Below, in pieces: positions 9,001 through 16,043 of a DNA stretch of 45,032 nt. Source of the stretch: Lonepinella koalarum. GTDB taxonomy: Bacteria > Pseudomonadota > Gammaproteobacteria > Enterobacterales > Pasteurellaceae. The notes below the pieces were generated by a model, which made no database searches, was not told the origin of the DNA, and saw nothing but the letters and a program-made list of their open reading frames with translations. Both the position numbers and the translations under genes were made by a program. The stretch spans positions 1 through 45,032 of the forward strand of contig JAUNED010000015.1 of assembly GCA_030525745.1 (NCBI GenBank), given 5' to 3'. Position 1 is the stretch's first letter, and each line of letters begins with the position of its first letter.

Positions 9001-9528
9001 TTGAAACCTTTCATTGAAAATGACTTATCATCATCTTCTATAGAATCATCAGAACTTATTAGAAGTGATATAATCATTCAATTGGAGATTGCAAATAAAA
9101 TTAGAGATACTTTTTTTGACAATGGTAATATTATAGGAGTTCAATTCTCTATAGAACCAGTTAATATGTCATCAAATAAGAGACGCAGTGTATTAAATCT
9201 TGATGGGCAGTTAATTGATTATTCTCATGGAATTAAAAAAGAAACTAAAGTTGTATGGCCAAATTCAATGAGCTCAGATGTTGAAAGCAAGCTAACATTT
9301 GTAAATTCAACTGAAAACTCTCCTCGTAGTTTGATTTTTAAAGGTCCTTGGGCACAAATGAGATTATTGAACGCTGGAATAATAAGTAATGTAGAGAATG
9401 GTTCATTTGATATTCGATATGATTTTGATAATGGATATGTGAATTATCGTGTATATACGGATGAATCCGATAATCCTTTTTCAAGAGAGTTGTTTAAACG
9501 CTTCCAATTACCTGATACCCTATATTAG
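6019..9528 (+). CDS. tssM: T6SS inner-membrane protein TssM (IcmF/VasK)
   Basis: A 1169-aa protein of normal family length. Two transmembrane segments (about 21-38 and 58-75) are followed by a cytoplasmic NTPase-like domain with a Walker A-like GGENSGKKS (136-144), a third membrane segment (about 445-468) and a large periplasmic part. The C-terminal SLIFKGPWAQMRLLNAG block is the conserved beta domain of TssM. TssM joins TssL and TssJ to form the envelope-spanning complex. The Walker motif has Gly-Lys-Lys instead of the usual Gly-Lys-Thr/Ser, but such variation occurs in IcmF proteins. It is the last T6SS gene before a strong bidirectional terminator. Confidence 0.93.
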   Translation: MKFPIGFKMFRPLMSIVKYSGSSLLFIILCGLLIFIWWKGEFLDISGFKPLENSVSRWLLTAFLLIIAFIFIGWKMVKRLYVLENRQAEDKKYQNNPIKEEIDAQRRYLKHWTLAFKRYLNNKDFEYALPWYILIGGENSGKKSILRNGGGFSELYPNDLTLGSKVNFSIFSNENAVIITPSNNMINQYDNIDEKPGLYSKLWKNLLLWTKEQRERQPLNGVLITIDLARLLTSSKLENEKHIHLLNQRLQEIYDISQGELPIYILMTKLDSLYGFESIYANLSKIERESILGVTFKNNGEEWSSELSDFWSKLIYNLNDKLPSLLFQANEHKREEIFSYTRQISGALEIIDSFLTQLSYNSGKKFHFIKGIYFTSVAQRGKINNIFISSISEKYKLGKQSHPVWGSVNVVPYFCHKLFNDILFSFPNLAKESRSWQFKYSKKMKVVYSLGCLLTVSILGGWHYFYYINNEAGIKVLEQVKEFKNIKLSNEIDYFGDKQLPLLNPIREATLAYGNYHDISYLLKDMGLYQGNNIGPYVDQTYLKLLQVRFLPAIMNGLKKELNNAPAESEEKLEILRIMRMLDDKSGRDDSFVKEFMKRYWSNEFSGQKTLQDNLMSHLDYTLKHTDWFSERVKGDEQLINAYRPYDQPVKLAQKELSKLSIYSRVYQNLKVKANTVLPSPLDYRDEIGAGFNSVYTTNNEKLVKIPRLFTEHGLKNYFLKQNDYLIDLIAMDSWALNLKENREYSEADRQKINERIIDQYITDYVSVWQSALNSLDIYPFESIADAINAIEKINGSEQTLKRALAVLAENTQEPNLPNDQKGKELDALLDNLDYKLMSQISNEFSEEKSILRESDDKNSVLQDIYKKLSNLHRYLLSIQNAPNSGKAALQAVKLRMEQNGTDPFFELQQIAKVLPEPISRWLEQLVDYSWFSIQKSAIVYLEVEWDQKIVKPYKTYFKGRYPFEQNATKEVPLSEFVRFFAPGGILDDFYKNNLKPFIENDLSSSSIESSELIRSDIIIQLEIANKIRDTFFDNGNIIGVQFSIEPVNMSSNKRRSVLNLDGQLIDYSHGIKKETKVVWPNSMSSDVESKLTFVNSTENSPRSLIFKGPWAQMRLLNAGIISNVENGSFDIRYDFDNGYVNYRVYTDESDNPFSRELFKRFQLPDTLY

Positions 9529-9546
9529 AGTAATAAATAGTTTATC

Positions 9547-9578
9547 AAAAATGGGAGAAATTATATTCTCCCATTTTT
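9547..9578. terminator. bidirectional terminator between tssM and the integrase
   Basis: Perfect 13-bp inverted repeat AAAAATGGGAGAA / TTCTCCCATTTTT with a 6-nt loop. A-runs and T-runs on both sides let it serve tssM (plus) and the recombinase (minus). Confidence 0.85.
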
Positions 9579-9584
9579 CTTTTA

Positions 9585-10523
9585 TCAGAGTAAATTCACT
9601 GTCTCCCTCAACATTTCCACATCGTGCTCAATATATCCCAGTGTTACGCTGATATCCTTATGCCCTAACAATTTCTGAACCACATAAACATTTTCGGGCT
9701 TCTTCATTAATTGAGTTGCAACCGTATGTCGAAATCTATGTGGTGATGAAGTAAAACCGACCAAGTCAGAAATATGCCGAAATATATGTGTGAGCTGATT
9801 TTGGCTCATTGATTGCCCTTTTCTTCGAGTATATCGAGAAAATAAATTGATATTAAACAGTTGGCAATTATCCGTTTGTTTTCTTATTTTTAACTCAGTA
9901 ATAAGTCTTTCTATATGAGGATAAAGTGAATCTGAAATCGGCACGATATGGTAATCGTGATTTTTATTGATTTCCGGCGAAATATAAATTGTCCTGTTGG
10001 AAAGATTTACATCACTAATTTTCAGTTTCACTAATTGTCCTCGCCGAATGCCTGTACATCTCAAAGTCATAATAATAGTTAGGATAAACCAGCTGGGTTT
10101 TAGAAAATCAGGTAATACAATATTATTATTTAGTATGTGATCTATTTTATGTAATTGTTCGATAGAATAAGTTTTCTTTCTTCTTTTTGATTCACGAATG
10201 AATAACTGATTAAATGGGTTACAATGTAGATTAAGTAATCCTTGTGATATACCAAAATTATATAACGCTTTCAAATGTCTTACATAGTTGTTCCAAGTGA
10301 CGGCTTTGATTTTATCGCCGACAATTTGATTACGCCATTCAATGAGCATATCGGTGGTAATGTCATTTGCATTTAACTTTGGATAACGCTTTTTAATAAT
10401 TCGGATTACGTTGTTGTAGCTCCGTTTGGTATCCGGAATCCTGATAGACATATTTGCCATTGCGAGTTTTGGTATAAACCTGTCTTCCATTATGTTGTTC
10501 AACTGAGCCGTCTTTAGAACCAT
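9585..10523 (-). CDS. tyrosine recombinase / integrase
   Basis: A 312-aa protein with all catalytic residues: R160 in CTGIRRGQL, H262-x-x-R265 in PHRFRHTVA, H288 in LLGHKD and Y297 in TLGYIEHD. The SAM-like core-binding domain spans about 32-110. It is XerC/D-sized and probably recombines the mobile element's att sites. The start is uncertain: the first 43 residues lie over the 3' part of the lipoprotein gene on the same strand, no ribosome-binding site precedes any candidate start, and Met22 or Met25 (near 10460/10451) may be used. The overlap of 131 bp is unusual and may mark a past recombination. It is not next to the tRNA-Leu junction 10 kb away. Confidence 0.85.
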   Translation of the reverse strand: MVLKTAQLNNIMEDRFIPKLAMANMSIRIPDTKRSYNNVIRIIKKRYPKLNANDITTDMLIEWRNQIVGDKIKAVTWNNYVRHLKALYNFGISQGLLNLHCNPFNQLFIRESKRRKKTYSIEQLHKIDHILNNNIVLPDFLKPSWFILTIIMTLRCTGIRRGQLVKLKISDVNLSNRTIYISPEINKNHDYHIVPISDSLYPHIERLITELKIRKQTDNCQLFNINLFSRYTRRKGQSMSQNQLTHIFRHISDLVGFTSSPHRFRHTVATQLMKKPENVYVVQKLLGHKDISVTLGYIEHDVEMLRETVNLL

Positions 10524-10644
10524 AGAGTGTCTGGTTCATTTGTCCTGCCCAATTTCCGACCTTATCATTAGTTGCTGAAAGCTCAGCACAGCCCGAAATT
10601 AGTATTGTAGATACAAGAAATAAACTATATTTGATGTAACGCAT
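10393..10644 (-). CDS. small putative lipoprotein
   Basis: An 83-aa protein with a strong AAGGAG site upstream of the ATG and a lipobox at LISGC (Cys19), predicting an acylated outer- or inner-membrane lipoprotein. The mature part is polar (NDKVGNWAGQMNQ..., SVEQHNGRQVYTKTRNGKYVYQ) with no recognised family. Its last 44 codons overlap the recombinase frame, so the tail may be a junction product rather than the native end. An uptake sequence (10688-10697) lies just upstream, the only one seen in the first 20.8 kb, hinting that this gene derives from a Pasteurellaceae chromosome. Confidence 0.6.
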   Translation of the reverse strand: MRYIKYSLFLVSTILISGCAELSATNDKVGNWAGQMNQTLYGSKDGSVEQHNGRQVYTKTRNGKYVYQDSGYQTELQQRNPNY

Positions 10645-10740
10645 AGAATTCTCCTTACAAGCGGGTTATCTGCGTTCATTTTTTGCAAAAGTGCGGTTAA
10701 AATCTACTTAAAACTCTTTTACTTACAAAGAGAAAAAATA

Positions 10741-11025
10741 TTATAGCTTTCTGTCACACAGTAGACCATTTAGATCGGGTCTGCTTAGTTGTGAGATTGT
10801 TAATATCGCAGAGATAAGTTCTAGGCAATGTTCACAGCTATGGAAAATATGAGTTTGAGATGACATATGGGATATACGCACATTTTCCCAGTCATCTGGG
10901 TATACACATCCGTGAATTTCAGTCAAGTATTGCTTGATATGCTCTTCTGTGGATTGTTCAACCCAGAGCTCTAGCTCAGTTTGATACTGGTGTAATATTT
11001 TCCATCGAGTTGGAGGGAAATTCAT
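10741..11025 (-). CDS. hypothetical protein
   Basis: A 94-aa protein. I chose the ATG at 11025 because GAGG lies 9 nt upstream; a longer frame to 11043 lacks one. It contains HSCEHCLELISAILTIS, a Cys-x-x-Cys flanked by histidines, and is rich in Trp/His. No family recognised. It diverges from the next gene and probably belongs to the accessory cargo of the element. Confidence 0.5.
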   Translation of the reverse strand: MNFPPTRWKILHQYQTELELWVEQSTEEHIKQYLTEIHGCVYPDDWENVRISHMSSQTHIFHSCEHCLELISAILTISQLSRPDLNGLLCDRKL

Positions 11026-11120
11026 ATATTTATCCTCTATCAAAGTTATTTTTGCGATTATTTCATCAATGAAGAGAGTTAAGAAGTATTTTTATTACTC
11101 ACTATATGGAGAGATATGTT

Positions 11121-11831
11121 ATGTGGAAAAAAATTAGGATTGATTTTACTGACACAGTGAAATGTCAATTTTGCAGTAGAATGATTACATCAGGCAAAGC
11201 TATTGTTGTTCAAAATGAACTTGGCGATATCTCTTTTTCAGGACCGTCTTGTGCTCAAAATAAGAACGGTCAGAATGTAGTCAATCCTAAAGAGAAAATA
11301 GTTGATATCACAAAGGGATGTTTACTTCATGAGCCAACAACAAATGATAAAACGGATAAGCAAGTAGACGTTGAGCAAGATAATTTCACATCCATACACG
11401 ATGACGAAGTACATAATTATTTGGACAATAATGCTGTTAATGCATACCTGACCTTAAGATTTGAAAAACTATCGCATTTAACCTCGATTATAAAATCTCA
11501 AAAGTTAAATGAAATCTATCATAACTATGAACTTACAGGGCAAATATCTCAAAAAGATGAAAGTTACATAAGAGTGATTATGTATGGTGAGACATATCCT
11601 TTGTATACATACCAAAACTTACAAGCTGTTTATGCTGCTGAATATTGGCTTCAATCATTTATTCAGCATAATCCAGAGAATGACTTAAATTTTATACAAG
11701 ACACATTAAATCAGCTCAGAAGAAAGCTAACATTAACTGAAAAACAGATTATGGGCATAAATAATTGGTTTAAGAATTCTGATGGAAAAATGGTGAAATT
11801 AAAGACAAATGCTTTTGTAAGAGGGAAATAG
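11121..11831 (+). CDS. hypothetical protein with N-terminal zinc-ribbon-like cysteines
   Basis: A 236-aa protein; the ATG at 11121 has GGAGAG upstream, an earlier ATG at 11106 does not. The N-terminus KCQFCSRMITSGKAIVV...GPSCAQN has Cys-x2-Cys and a later Cys, as in small zinc-binding folds. The C-terminal half is helical (LNQLRRKLTLTEKQIMGINNWF) and could bind nucleic acid or partners. Its only plus-strand orientation among minus-strand ICE genes and the lack of a recognised family suggest accessory cargo. Confidence 0.55.
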   Translation: MWKKIRIDFTDTVKCQFCSRMITSGKAIVVQNELGDISFSGPSCAQNKNGQNVVNPKEKIVDITKGCLLHEPTTNDKTDKQVDVEQDNFTSIHDDEVHNYLDNNAVNAYLTLRFEKLSHLTSIIKSQKLNEIYHNYELTGQISQKDESYIRVIMYGETYPLYTYQNLQAVYAAEYWLQSFIQHNPENDLNFIQDTLNQLRRKLTLTEKQIMGINNWFKNSDGKMVKLKTNAFVRGK

Positions 11832-11898
11832 TTAACATAATTGTGGTGGCCACTTATTTTGTTACGTAGGCCCGACGTAAGACTGGTTTTTTTAATAC

Positions 11899-12351
11899 TT
11901 AGAATGGAATATCATCATCAAAGTTATCCATTGGTAAATCTTGTGGATGTGTTGCTTTTGGAGATTGGCTCATAGCTTGATAGTTAGATTGTTGTCCATC
12001 TACGCTATTTGTAGCATTACGGCTATCCAGCATCTGTAGCACATCACCTTGAATTTCAGTAGTATAACGATCTTGCCCGTTTTGGTCTTGCCACTTACGA
12101 GTACGTAAACGACCTTCTACATATACTTTTGAGCCTTTACGCAGATATTGACCACATACCTCAGCCTGACGGCGATAGAATACAATTCTATGCCATTCTG
12201 TAAGCTCCCGTCGTTCACCGGTATTTTTATCATTCCAAGACTCTGACGTTGCTACACTGATATTTGCAACAGCTTCACCATTAGGCATTGTCCGCATTTC
12301 AGGATCATTGCCTAGATTGCCTACAATAATGACTTTATTGATGCCAGCCAT
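11899..12351 (-). CDS. ssb: single-stranded DNA-binding protein
   Basis: A 150-aa protein with an SSB OB-fold: [37 protein letters not shown], then [30 protein letters not shown]. The acidic tail ends DDDIPF, the tip that recruits replication and repair partners. This is the element-borne copy, a standard member of the ICEHin1056/PFGI-1 replication block, protecting single-stranded DNA during element replication or transfer. It is the last recognisable ICE core gene here; in complete elements topoisomerase and conjugation genes follow. Confidence 0.93.
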   Translation of the reverse strand: MAGINKVIIVGNLGNDPEMRTMPNGEAVANISVATSESWNDKNTGERRELTEWHRIVFYRRQAEVCGQYLRKGSKVYVEGRLRTRKWQDQNGQDRYTTEIQGDVLQMLDSRNATNSVDGQQSNYQAMSQSPKATHPQDLPMDNFDDDIPF

Positions 12352-12468
12352 AGTATTTACTCCTTCAACAAATTAAGTTGGCACTATTAGACTTGATTCG
12401 TCCTAAGAAAAAAGCATTTAATTAGAATTCCATTGATGTGAATTTTAGTATGTGAGCCGCTTATTTAG

Positions 12469-12487
12469 CCACATCGACTCTATGTGG
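12469..12487. promoter_or_regulatory. candidate operator palindrome
   Basis: CCACAT-N7-ATGTGG dyad about 50 bp before the small gene at 12540; it could be a repressor site or a hairpin. No matching regulator identified. Confidence 0.3.
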
Positions 12488-12539
12488 TATATTGAGTCTC
12501 TATTTTTTATCTACCACAACAAAACATAGGAGACTCAAC

Positions 12540-12734
12540 ATGTCAGAAAAACGCAATATTACCTTTGGTGATGCTGTTATTGCTGCTTCAAATCTTTTAT
12601 CGCTAAATTTAGGAGAGATGAATCCAAACAACTTGATAGAAGAATGGAATAACTCATCATATACTCAGGAAGATTTTATTGCCATTAAGTTAAATGCTTT
12701 AGCGAGATCTATTTATGAAACTTGTAATAGATAA
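12540..12734 (+). CDS. small hypothetical protein
   Basis: A 64-aa protein; AGGAGA lies 9 nt before the ATG, supporting this start rather than the upstream in-frame one at 12492. The sequence (FGDAVIAASNLL...YTQEDFIAIKLNALARSIYE) looks helical and soluble. No family recognised. Transcribed away from ssb, with a palindrome in its upstream region. Confidence 0.5.
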   Translation: MSEKRNITFGDAVIAASNLLSLNLGEMNPNNLIEEWNNSSYTQEDFIAIKLNALARSIYETCNR

Positions 12735-12737
12735 TGC

Positions 12738-12947
12738 TCACTGCTTTTCCTTATCTTCAAAGTCTGTCCACGGTTTTGAATCAATCCATCTATCGGAATA
12801 AAATTCATTCATTTTATTTATGATATCTTTGGTCAATTTACGCTCTTGCGAAAAATAAGAGCGTTTTTCAGTTTGCACTTCAATCTCATGTTGAATAATT
12901 ACTTTACCGTCGATTTCAGCACTAAATTTCATTTTTACGAGCGACAT
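12738..12947 (-). CDS. small hypothetical protein
   Basis: A 69-aa charged protein; the ATG at 12947 is preceded by TGAGGA. The first part alternates (MKFSAEIDGKVIIQHEIEVQ) like a beta-hairpin, the rest is helical and Lys/Glu-rich. No family recognised. It ends 3 bp from the end of the convergent 64-aa gene. Confidence 0.45.
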   Translation of the reverse strand: MSLVKMKFSAEIDGKVIIQHEIEVQTEKRSYFSQERKLTKDIINKMNEFYSDRWIDSKPWTDFEDKEKQ

Positions 12948-12983
12948 CACTTAATCCTCAGTAGTAAAGGCATTTTCTTCGTG

Positions 12984-13010
12984 AAGGTAAGGGGCTTGTC
13001 CCCTTACCTT
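12984..13010. repeat. perfect 11-bp stem-loop in ICE intergenic region
   Basis: AAGGTAAGGGG / CCCCTTACCTT with a 5-nt loop, followed at once by the 12-bp palindrome AAAAGGCCTTTT (13012-13023). It could terminate DUF3158/ICE transcription or be part of a cis-acting site. Next to it, 13035-13055 and 13059-13078 carry two copies of TACAAACTG-N4-TTTTCAGG-like sequence. Confidence 0.6.
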
Positions 13011-13193
13011 TAAAAGGCCTTTTAATGCAGGCTTTACAAACTGTACTTTTTCAGGAACTACAAACTGGATTTTTCAGGCTTTGCAAACCTGAAAACGACC
13101 TAATTAACGGGCTGTTTGTTTTACTACGCCAGCCCACCGTAGTATATCGACGTTTCCATATAACCAATATAGGAGTTGTTATATATAAGTTTA

Positions 13194-13679
13194 CTACGAA
13201 TTTAAGCCTGATTTTGCAACGGCATTATCTACCTCTTGCAACTTTTCAGCACAATCTGACAGCTGACGCAAAATATGATTAAACACCGAAATTTGCATAT
13301 TGATCAAAATTCTGTCTTTTTCCACTGCGACAACTTTTTGTCTCACATCTACCGGTATTGATTCATCATCTACAATCGGCAGCCATACTGTGCCACCAGT
13401 TTTGGTATTATGCATACTACGCCAGCGTAAAAATGTTCCGCCTGATGATGAGGCCTTATCCTTAATCATATAAACAGCCAAAGGTGAAAGCTCCTGCCGC
13501 ACAGACTGCACCATATTATCCTGTGCAGCCATAAAATGAGCCCGAGCTTGAGTGAACTGTTCTTGCAAAAGTTCATAGTCTGAGACAGTGTCAAAATAGC
13601 TAAATAGCTGTTTCAGAGAAGCATTCAGCCCGGAATCTTTGACTAATTGCCGATAAATTTCATCAGAGATGAGGTTCAT
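13194..13679 (-). CDS. DUF3158 family ICE protein
   Basis: A 161-aa protein resembling the DUF3158 family of integrating elements (LKQLFSYFDTVSDYELLQEQFTQARAHF... followed by GGTFLRWRSMHNTKTGGTVWLPIVDD). Function unknown. It sits 8 bp after the TIGR03761-like gene and before ssb, the normal place in the ICEHin1056-type replication block, and is probably in the same transcript. Confidence 0.75.
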   Translation of the reverse strand: MNLISDEIYRQLVKDSGLNASLKQLFSYFDTVSDYELLQEQFTQARAHFMAAQDNMVQSVRQELSPLAVYMIKDKASSSGGTFLRWRSMHNTKTGGTVWLPIVDDESIPVDVRQKVVAVEKDRILINMQISVFNHILRQLSDCAEKLQEVDNAVAKSGLNS

Positions 13680-13687
13680 ATCACTCC

Positions 13688-14446
13688 TTATTCTTGAGAT
13701 TCATTTGCTTGTGTCGTGATATGGGTTTCTACGGGTTGTTCTTCTTCAACAGTAGCGTTTTGTTTGATGAAAGGAGCAAATTCAGCACGATGCTCACCAG
13801 TAAGCACGGCATCTGACAGAGTATAGCCCATTCGTTTTACCGCAGCTTGATAGCGAGCATTCTTTTCTTGATAATCCCGACGAGTGATTCCTGAACTCTT
13901 ATAACGCTCAACGATCCCAAAACATTTCCGGATTAACCTTGCACCGGCTTCAATCCAATCTTGAGCTTCTGCACGATTGATAATCGCAATATGAGCTGCC
14001 GTCATTACTGAGCGACAAAGACTATCAAAATCACCAAGTAAGTAGAGTAGTTGATACCCTAGCTGTGAATTAACATAAATCGGGTAAGAAATCGGGGAAA
14101 TATTGGCACAGCGTTCAATAGAAATTCCCTCCGGCAACATTTTGGCGTAGAGCGTGACAATGTCGTTGGTGAGCTTTTGGATTTCCTTCCGATAATTGAT
14201 CACACTTTCTTCAAATTGAATCAGATAATCATCAGCATAAGGATCATCTTCTGATGCAGCCCGTTGAATTTGGGTTAGCATTGCAAAGCAATTTGGCACA
14301 CTGATAATGGAGGATTGAGTTACTTTGCCTTCCTCATTACGAATCATTGGTCGCCCCACCCATAATTTATGGGCATATTGGGTATGTAACGTAAAAGTGA
14401 TCTCACTACGAAGTGGACCAAGTTGAGGATCTAATTGAGTGGTCAT
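13688..14446 (-). CDS. integrating conjugative element protein, TIGR03761/PFL_4669 family
   Basis: A 252-aa protein. The ATG at 14446 (MTTQLDPQLGPLRSEITFTL) has AGGAGC 7 nt upstream; a longer frame to 14491 runs into the repeat array and is unlikely. The pattern TLHTQYAHKLWVGRPMIRNEEGKV and central LGDFDSLCRSVMTAAHIAIINRAEA fit this conserved ICE family of unknown biochemistry. The upstream untranslated region contains a 36-bp-period repeat array. Confidence 0.75.
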   Translation of the reverse strand: MTTQLDPQLGPLRSEITFTLHTQYAHKLWVGRPMIRNEEGKVTQSSIISVPNCFAMLTQIQRAASEDDPYADDYLIQFEESVINYRKEIQKLTNDIVTLYAKMLPEGISIERCANISPISYPIYVNSQLGYQLLYLLGDFDSLCRSVMTAAHIAIINRAEAQDWIEAGARLIRKCFGIVERYKSSGITRRDYQEKNARYQAAVKRMGYTLSDAVLTGEHRAEFAPFIKQNATVEEEQPVETHITTQANESQE

Positions 14447-14457
14447 ATATGCTCCTT

Positions 14458-14673
14458 GTTTATTTGATTGTTTTTTAATCACTGCAAGCAATGTTTACAG
14501 TGCTTATTTTTTAGCCTTTGGAAAGGGGGGGCCATTGTCTATTTTTCAACCTTTGTAGACACTGTCTACACTGTCTATTTTTTTGCTCACTGTAAAGCCC
14601 CTTTACAGTGCCTATTTTTTGCTCACCACAAACACTATTTACGGTGATTGTTTTTTAATCTTATCGTGAAAGT
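14458..14673. repeat. 36-bp-period imperfect tandem array (about six units)
   Basis: Units start at 14458, 14494, 14530, 14566, 14602 and 14638. The shared pattern is TTTACAGTGCCTATTTTTT followed in most by GCTCAC-like sequence, with a T-tract at the same place in every unit. The first and last units share the exact 16-mer TGATTGTTTTTTAATC, 180 bp (5 x 36) apart. The last unit runs into the stop codon of the STY4528-like gene. Iteron-like; it lies between that replication gene and the TIGR03761-like gene. Confidence 0.75.
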
Positions 14674-15854
14674 AACTCAGCCCTAAATTGCTGCATACGA
14701 CTTGCCATCTGTTCTCTGGATACTTGGCTTAATACCGGCTTTTTCTCAACAACTGGCTCTGTCAGAATTTGTGTAGGCTGAGTAGAATTATTAGTATTCT
14801 GATTTTGTGAAGGAAGATTTTTCCCTAATTCAAAATAGTAGGGTTTAAATTCCCCCTGCTTCGCCCGCTGGATAAGCGTATAGAGATAACCTTTCGGTTT
14901 TTTCACATCCTGCTTTTGAATAATGCGTTGTTGTGCTTCCAGCAAAATAGCTTGGCATAACCCCAGATCTAATCCTTTCATTGCCTGTGCAGTGAGTTTT
15001 TGTTCAAGTGAGGTTAGTGGGATTTCTTGTGGCCAAGTAATTTCGCTAGGTTCCCCAGTACAGTACTTATTAATGTATAAAGTACTGTACTGTACATCTG
15101 ACTTCCTTAATGGAAGTAAGTCTAAAATCAATGACTTATCTTCATTTTTAGCCCTAACTTCCTTATTGGAAGTCTGGTTTTTTGAGGATTTTTTCCTGAC
15201 TTCCTCATCAAAATCCCTAACTTCCATAGTGGAAGTCAGGATATTTTGTTGAATTTTGCTTAATTCTTGTTCTGTTTGCGATGGCTGTTTATCTTTCACC
15301 AGCTGCTGTTGTTGGTATGTTTGATAACGACTTTGCAAACAGTCTAAATGAGAGACATAATGCCATTTGGTTTTGTCTGTCATTAGACTTTCAACAATAT
15401 GATTTGCCACACCATTAATAAGGCTATCTTTATGTTTGGTGCATTTATCTAAAAAAGAGAGATAGTCGCTATTTAATTGAATTGCATCTAAAATTGGCAC
15501 AGGTTCATCATGTAGGATATAAACATTGCCTTGTACATAACCTCGCTCATCACGCACTGTTTCACATAAAGTAAGCCAGCGAGTAAGACGGAGTAAATAG
15601 AGTGTTTGAGTCACGACTTTTTCCGATAATTTAGCCTCCGCATAAGGTCTATCGGATAGCATTTTGCTGAGTGTCTCATAAGAGGGAAATAATCCTCCTT
15701 GAAAGGCTTGAACATTGCACTTAATGAGCTGCCAAGCAAACTTTGCTCTTGGGGTAAGACAGGGATCTTGTAATAATCGGGTAGGGACTGTTTCGTGTTG
15801 ATTGCCAAAAAATAGCAATCCGTGCTCTGTTGGGCTATTTGTTCCACTGAACAT
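14661..15854 (-). CDS. STY4528-family element replication protein
   Basis: A 397-aa protein with GGAGAG before the ATG. The N-terminal part (PTRLLQDPCLTPRAKFAWQLIKCNVQAF..GGLFPSYETLSKML) looks like the winged-helix region of this pathogenicity-island replication family. The centre (about 200-270) is low-complexity and charged, and the C-terminal GYLYTLIQRAKQGEF block is conserved in the family. It probably helps start element replication. Its coding sequence carries repeated DNA palindromes (15056-15236) like the iterons inside phage lambda gene O. This placement, and the 36-bp array at its 3' end, suggest that it binds nearby. Confidence 0.75.
   Translation of the reverse strand: MFSGTNSPTEHGLLFFGNQHETVPTRLLQDPCLTPRAKFAWQLIKCNVQAFQGGLFPSYETLSKMLSDRPYAEAKLSEKVVTQTLYLLRLTRWLTLCETVRDERGYVQGNVYILHDEPVPILDAIQLNSDYLSFLDKCTKHKDSLINGVANHIVESLMTDKTKWHYVSHLDCLQSRYQTYQQQQLVKDKQPSQTEQELSKIQQNILTSTMEVRDFDEEVRKKSSKNQTSNKEVRAKNEDKSLILDLLPLRKSDVQYSTLYINKYCTGEPSEITWPQEIPLTSLEQKLTAQAMKGLDLGLCQAILLEAQQRIIQKQDVKKPKGYLYTLIQRAKQGEFKPYYFELGKNLPSQNQNTNNSTQPTQILTEPVVEKKPVLSQVSREQMASRMQQFRAELLSR
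15056..15092. repeat. 13-bp perfect dyad inside the STY4528-like gene
   Basis: CAGTACAGTACTT / AAGTACTGTACTG separated by 11 AT-rich bases, just beside the three 17-bp palindromes. Confidence 0.8.
15101..15236. repeat. three ACTTCC-N5-GGAAGT palindromes plus a half site (candidate iterons)
   Basis: Copies at 15101-15117, 15157-15173 and 15220-15236, half site ACTTCC at 15199-15204. The palindromes are read in two different codon frames (TSTMEV and TSNKEV versus LPLRKS), so the DNA and not the protein is conserved. The last three elements are spaced by multiples of 21 bp. Confidence 0.75.
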
Positions 15855-16043
15855 TGTTTCTCTCCATTCGGATTAAAGAGTTTTTCACTTGCTATTCTCT
15901 CACCTATGGCTATAATGCACGGGACTTCAGCAAAGTCCTTGTAATCCGTAGTCAATATTCATAGGAATAGGATAGACATAGGATAGAGATACAAGACTCC
16001 AATATCGAATGCCCCAAAGCTCCAACTTCGGGGCATTTGTTTT

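Noticed and set aside
9579-9600. Second ICE attachment site next to the recombinase
   Set aside because: No tRNA-Leu-like sequence or matching repeat was found around the recombinase.
14458-14673. Possible CRISPR array (36-bp period)
   Set aside because: Units are imperfect throughout and have no unique spacers between identical repeats; no cas genes nearby.
15611-15955. 114-aa open frame on the minus strand
   Set aside because: Mostly overlaps the start of the STY4528-type gene in another frame; no family resemblance.
16009-16036. GC hairpin ATGCCCC/GGGGCAT considered as terminator of the DUF2857 gene
   Set aside because: The T-run lies on the plus-strand side, opposite to the direction of the ICE genes; left as an unexplained hairpin.
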